Shown one piece after another: positions 63,191 to 64,000 of a DNA stretch of 64,000 bases. Position numbers and translations under genes: made by a program. Positions within the stretch are counted from its first letter, which is position 1. Each line of letters opens with the position of its first letter. The stretch is from Solanum dulcamara (lineage: Eukaryota; Streptophyta; Magnoliopsida; Solanales; Solanaceae): assembly GCF_947179165.1 (NCBI RefSeq), contig NC_077240.1, positions 80,736,001 through 80,800,000 on the forward strand, read 5' to 3'. Below the pieces are notes generated by a model that did not search any database, was not told the DNA's origin, and saw only the letters and a list, made by a program, of their open reading frames with translations.

Positions 63191-64000
63191 ATGTGTAATG
63201 CCAAGCTTACTCCACGGCTCTTGTTTTTCTGCTGAGATAAATTAAAATGGTAATCTTGTAAGGGTCAGAGTAGGCTAAAGTTCTTTTTATCTAAAAAGAT
63301 CTCGATATAAAGATCTTCTGCAGCTAGGTTACTCAAAGTGGTCTTCAGTCTCAAGTCTTGCTGAAAATGTACCTTATATATCATTCTCATACTTTGAACA
63401 TTTATCTTTGTTTAAGAATCCCCTGATTGTTCTATGTGAGATCGATAAGTTGGTGGGAAAACACTGAAAAAGAATATGGGCGGACCAAGACAAGAATTGA
63501 TACTAGGCAGGAGTATCAAATGGGCGGGGTTAGGCTGGTCAAGATGGGCTGAGTTAATAAATTGGCGTCTCATCAGTTAACCCAAACTTGGATGGGTCGG
63601 CATGGCATATTTTCATGGGCTAGTTTTTCCACTCCTAGTACAAGAAGTATTACGTCAAGGATTTCTCTAGCTTTGCTATTTGAGTTTTCTGACTACATTA
63701 GAGAATTCTAAGAATTTGATAGGATTACGTTTGAGTTAATTTCTGTAATGTTGTTAATAGTTTTAAGAGTTTATTTATGAATTACTAACTGATTTGTTGT
63801 TTAATTAACAAAATGAGAGTGGAAAAAGATTTGTTGTTTAATTTCGGAGTGTAGATTGAGTGATCTAAGTCTAAAGTTGTTTGACTCAGCTCTAGGATGA
63901 GTTGGATATAAATGTCAAACAGACCTGATTAGCTCAAACATGGAGCTTTGCCAAATACTGCCTTAATCTTCATGGTTCGTGAACTTAGTTCAACACGAAG
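63191..64000. other. Right-edge intron sequence
   Basis: Probably still intron of the dynein light-chain-like gene. No LC8 exon, splice-flanked coding block or other gene was recognised. Confidence 0.45.

Noticed and set aside
62957..63235. 92-codon frame with a poly-Gly run
   Set aside because: It runs through intron repeats (GGGGGTGGGGGTGG) of the dynein light-chain-like gene and has no consistent domain.

Overview
The window is plant nuclear DNA and most likely comes from Solanaceae (Solanum-like). It is AT-rich with short GT-AG exons spread over long AT-rich introns. It is crowded with repeats of types common in nightshades: an RTE-type LINE with a (TTG)n tail, tRNA-derived SINEs, hAT, Mutator and Tourist-like MITEs, and a Copia element. 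Species cannot be fixed from the sequence alone. All exon models below were built by hand from splice sites and frame continuity. No homology search was run.

Region 1 (1-18.1 kb) is a cluster of classical NAD-type short-chain dehydrogenase/reductase (SDR) genes resembling the plant secoisolariciresinol/borneol-dehydrogenase-like group. It holds an edge fragment (1-57), SDR-1 (minus, three exons), SDR-2 (plus, two exons), SDR-3 (plus, broken by a 1-base frameshift) and SDR-4 (plus, intact). Two full-length hAT-type MITEs in opposite orientation sit in the SDR-2 intron and between SDR-3 and SDR-4. A complete Copia retrotransposon (6826-12866) lies just downstream of SDR-2. Its two LTRs differ at one base, yet gag and pol carry five in-frame stops.

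Region 2 (17.95-29.97 kb) is a tandem duplication of about 6 kb, joined at a 7-base microhomology. Each unit carries an intact five-exon ILR1-like IAA-amino-acid amidohydrolase gene (441 codons). The unit boundary cuts through the end of SDR-4, so an orphan SDR tail lies between the two hydrolase copies. Nested mobile elements date the events: a SINE and an intron MITE are shared by both copies, whereas another MITE is present in only one and leaves an empty site in the other.

Region 3 (31-39.2 kb) holds a UPF0496/DUF677-family gene on the minus strand. Its first coding exon is about 4.1 kb from the second, and the intron is filled mostly by a same-strand RTE LINE with a 986-codon open frame. 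A 62-aa single-membrane-span protein gene follows.

Region 4 (39.2-47.8 kb) is gene-poor. It contains two tandem copies of a segment that begins with an SDR C-terminal coding relic, a long inverted-repeat element, and a Mutator-type element with a 9-base target duplication nested inside it.

Region 5 (47.8-56 kb) carries two tandem intact PLAC8/PCR (plant cadmium resistance / cell-number-regulator-like) genes of 164 aa. Their introns are diverged but a stretch of about 185 bases in exon 3 is identical.

Region 6 (56-64 kb) is AT-rich and repetitive. It ends with exon 1 of a plant dynein-light-chain-like gene, whose exon end and intron start are repeated several times downstream; the rest of the gene lies beyond the right edge. 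Overall the window shows repeated local duplication of small enzyme and cysteine-rich protein families among active mobile elements. It does not show a clearly new multi-gene system.
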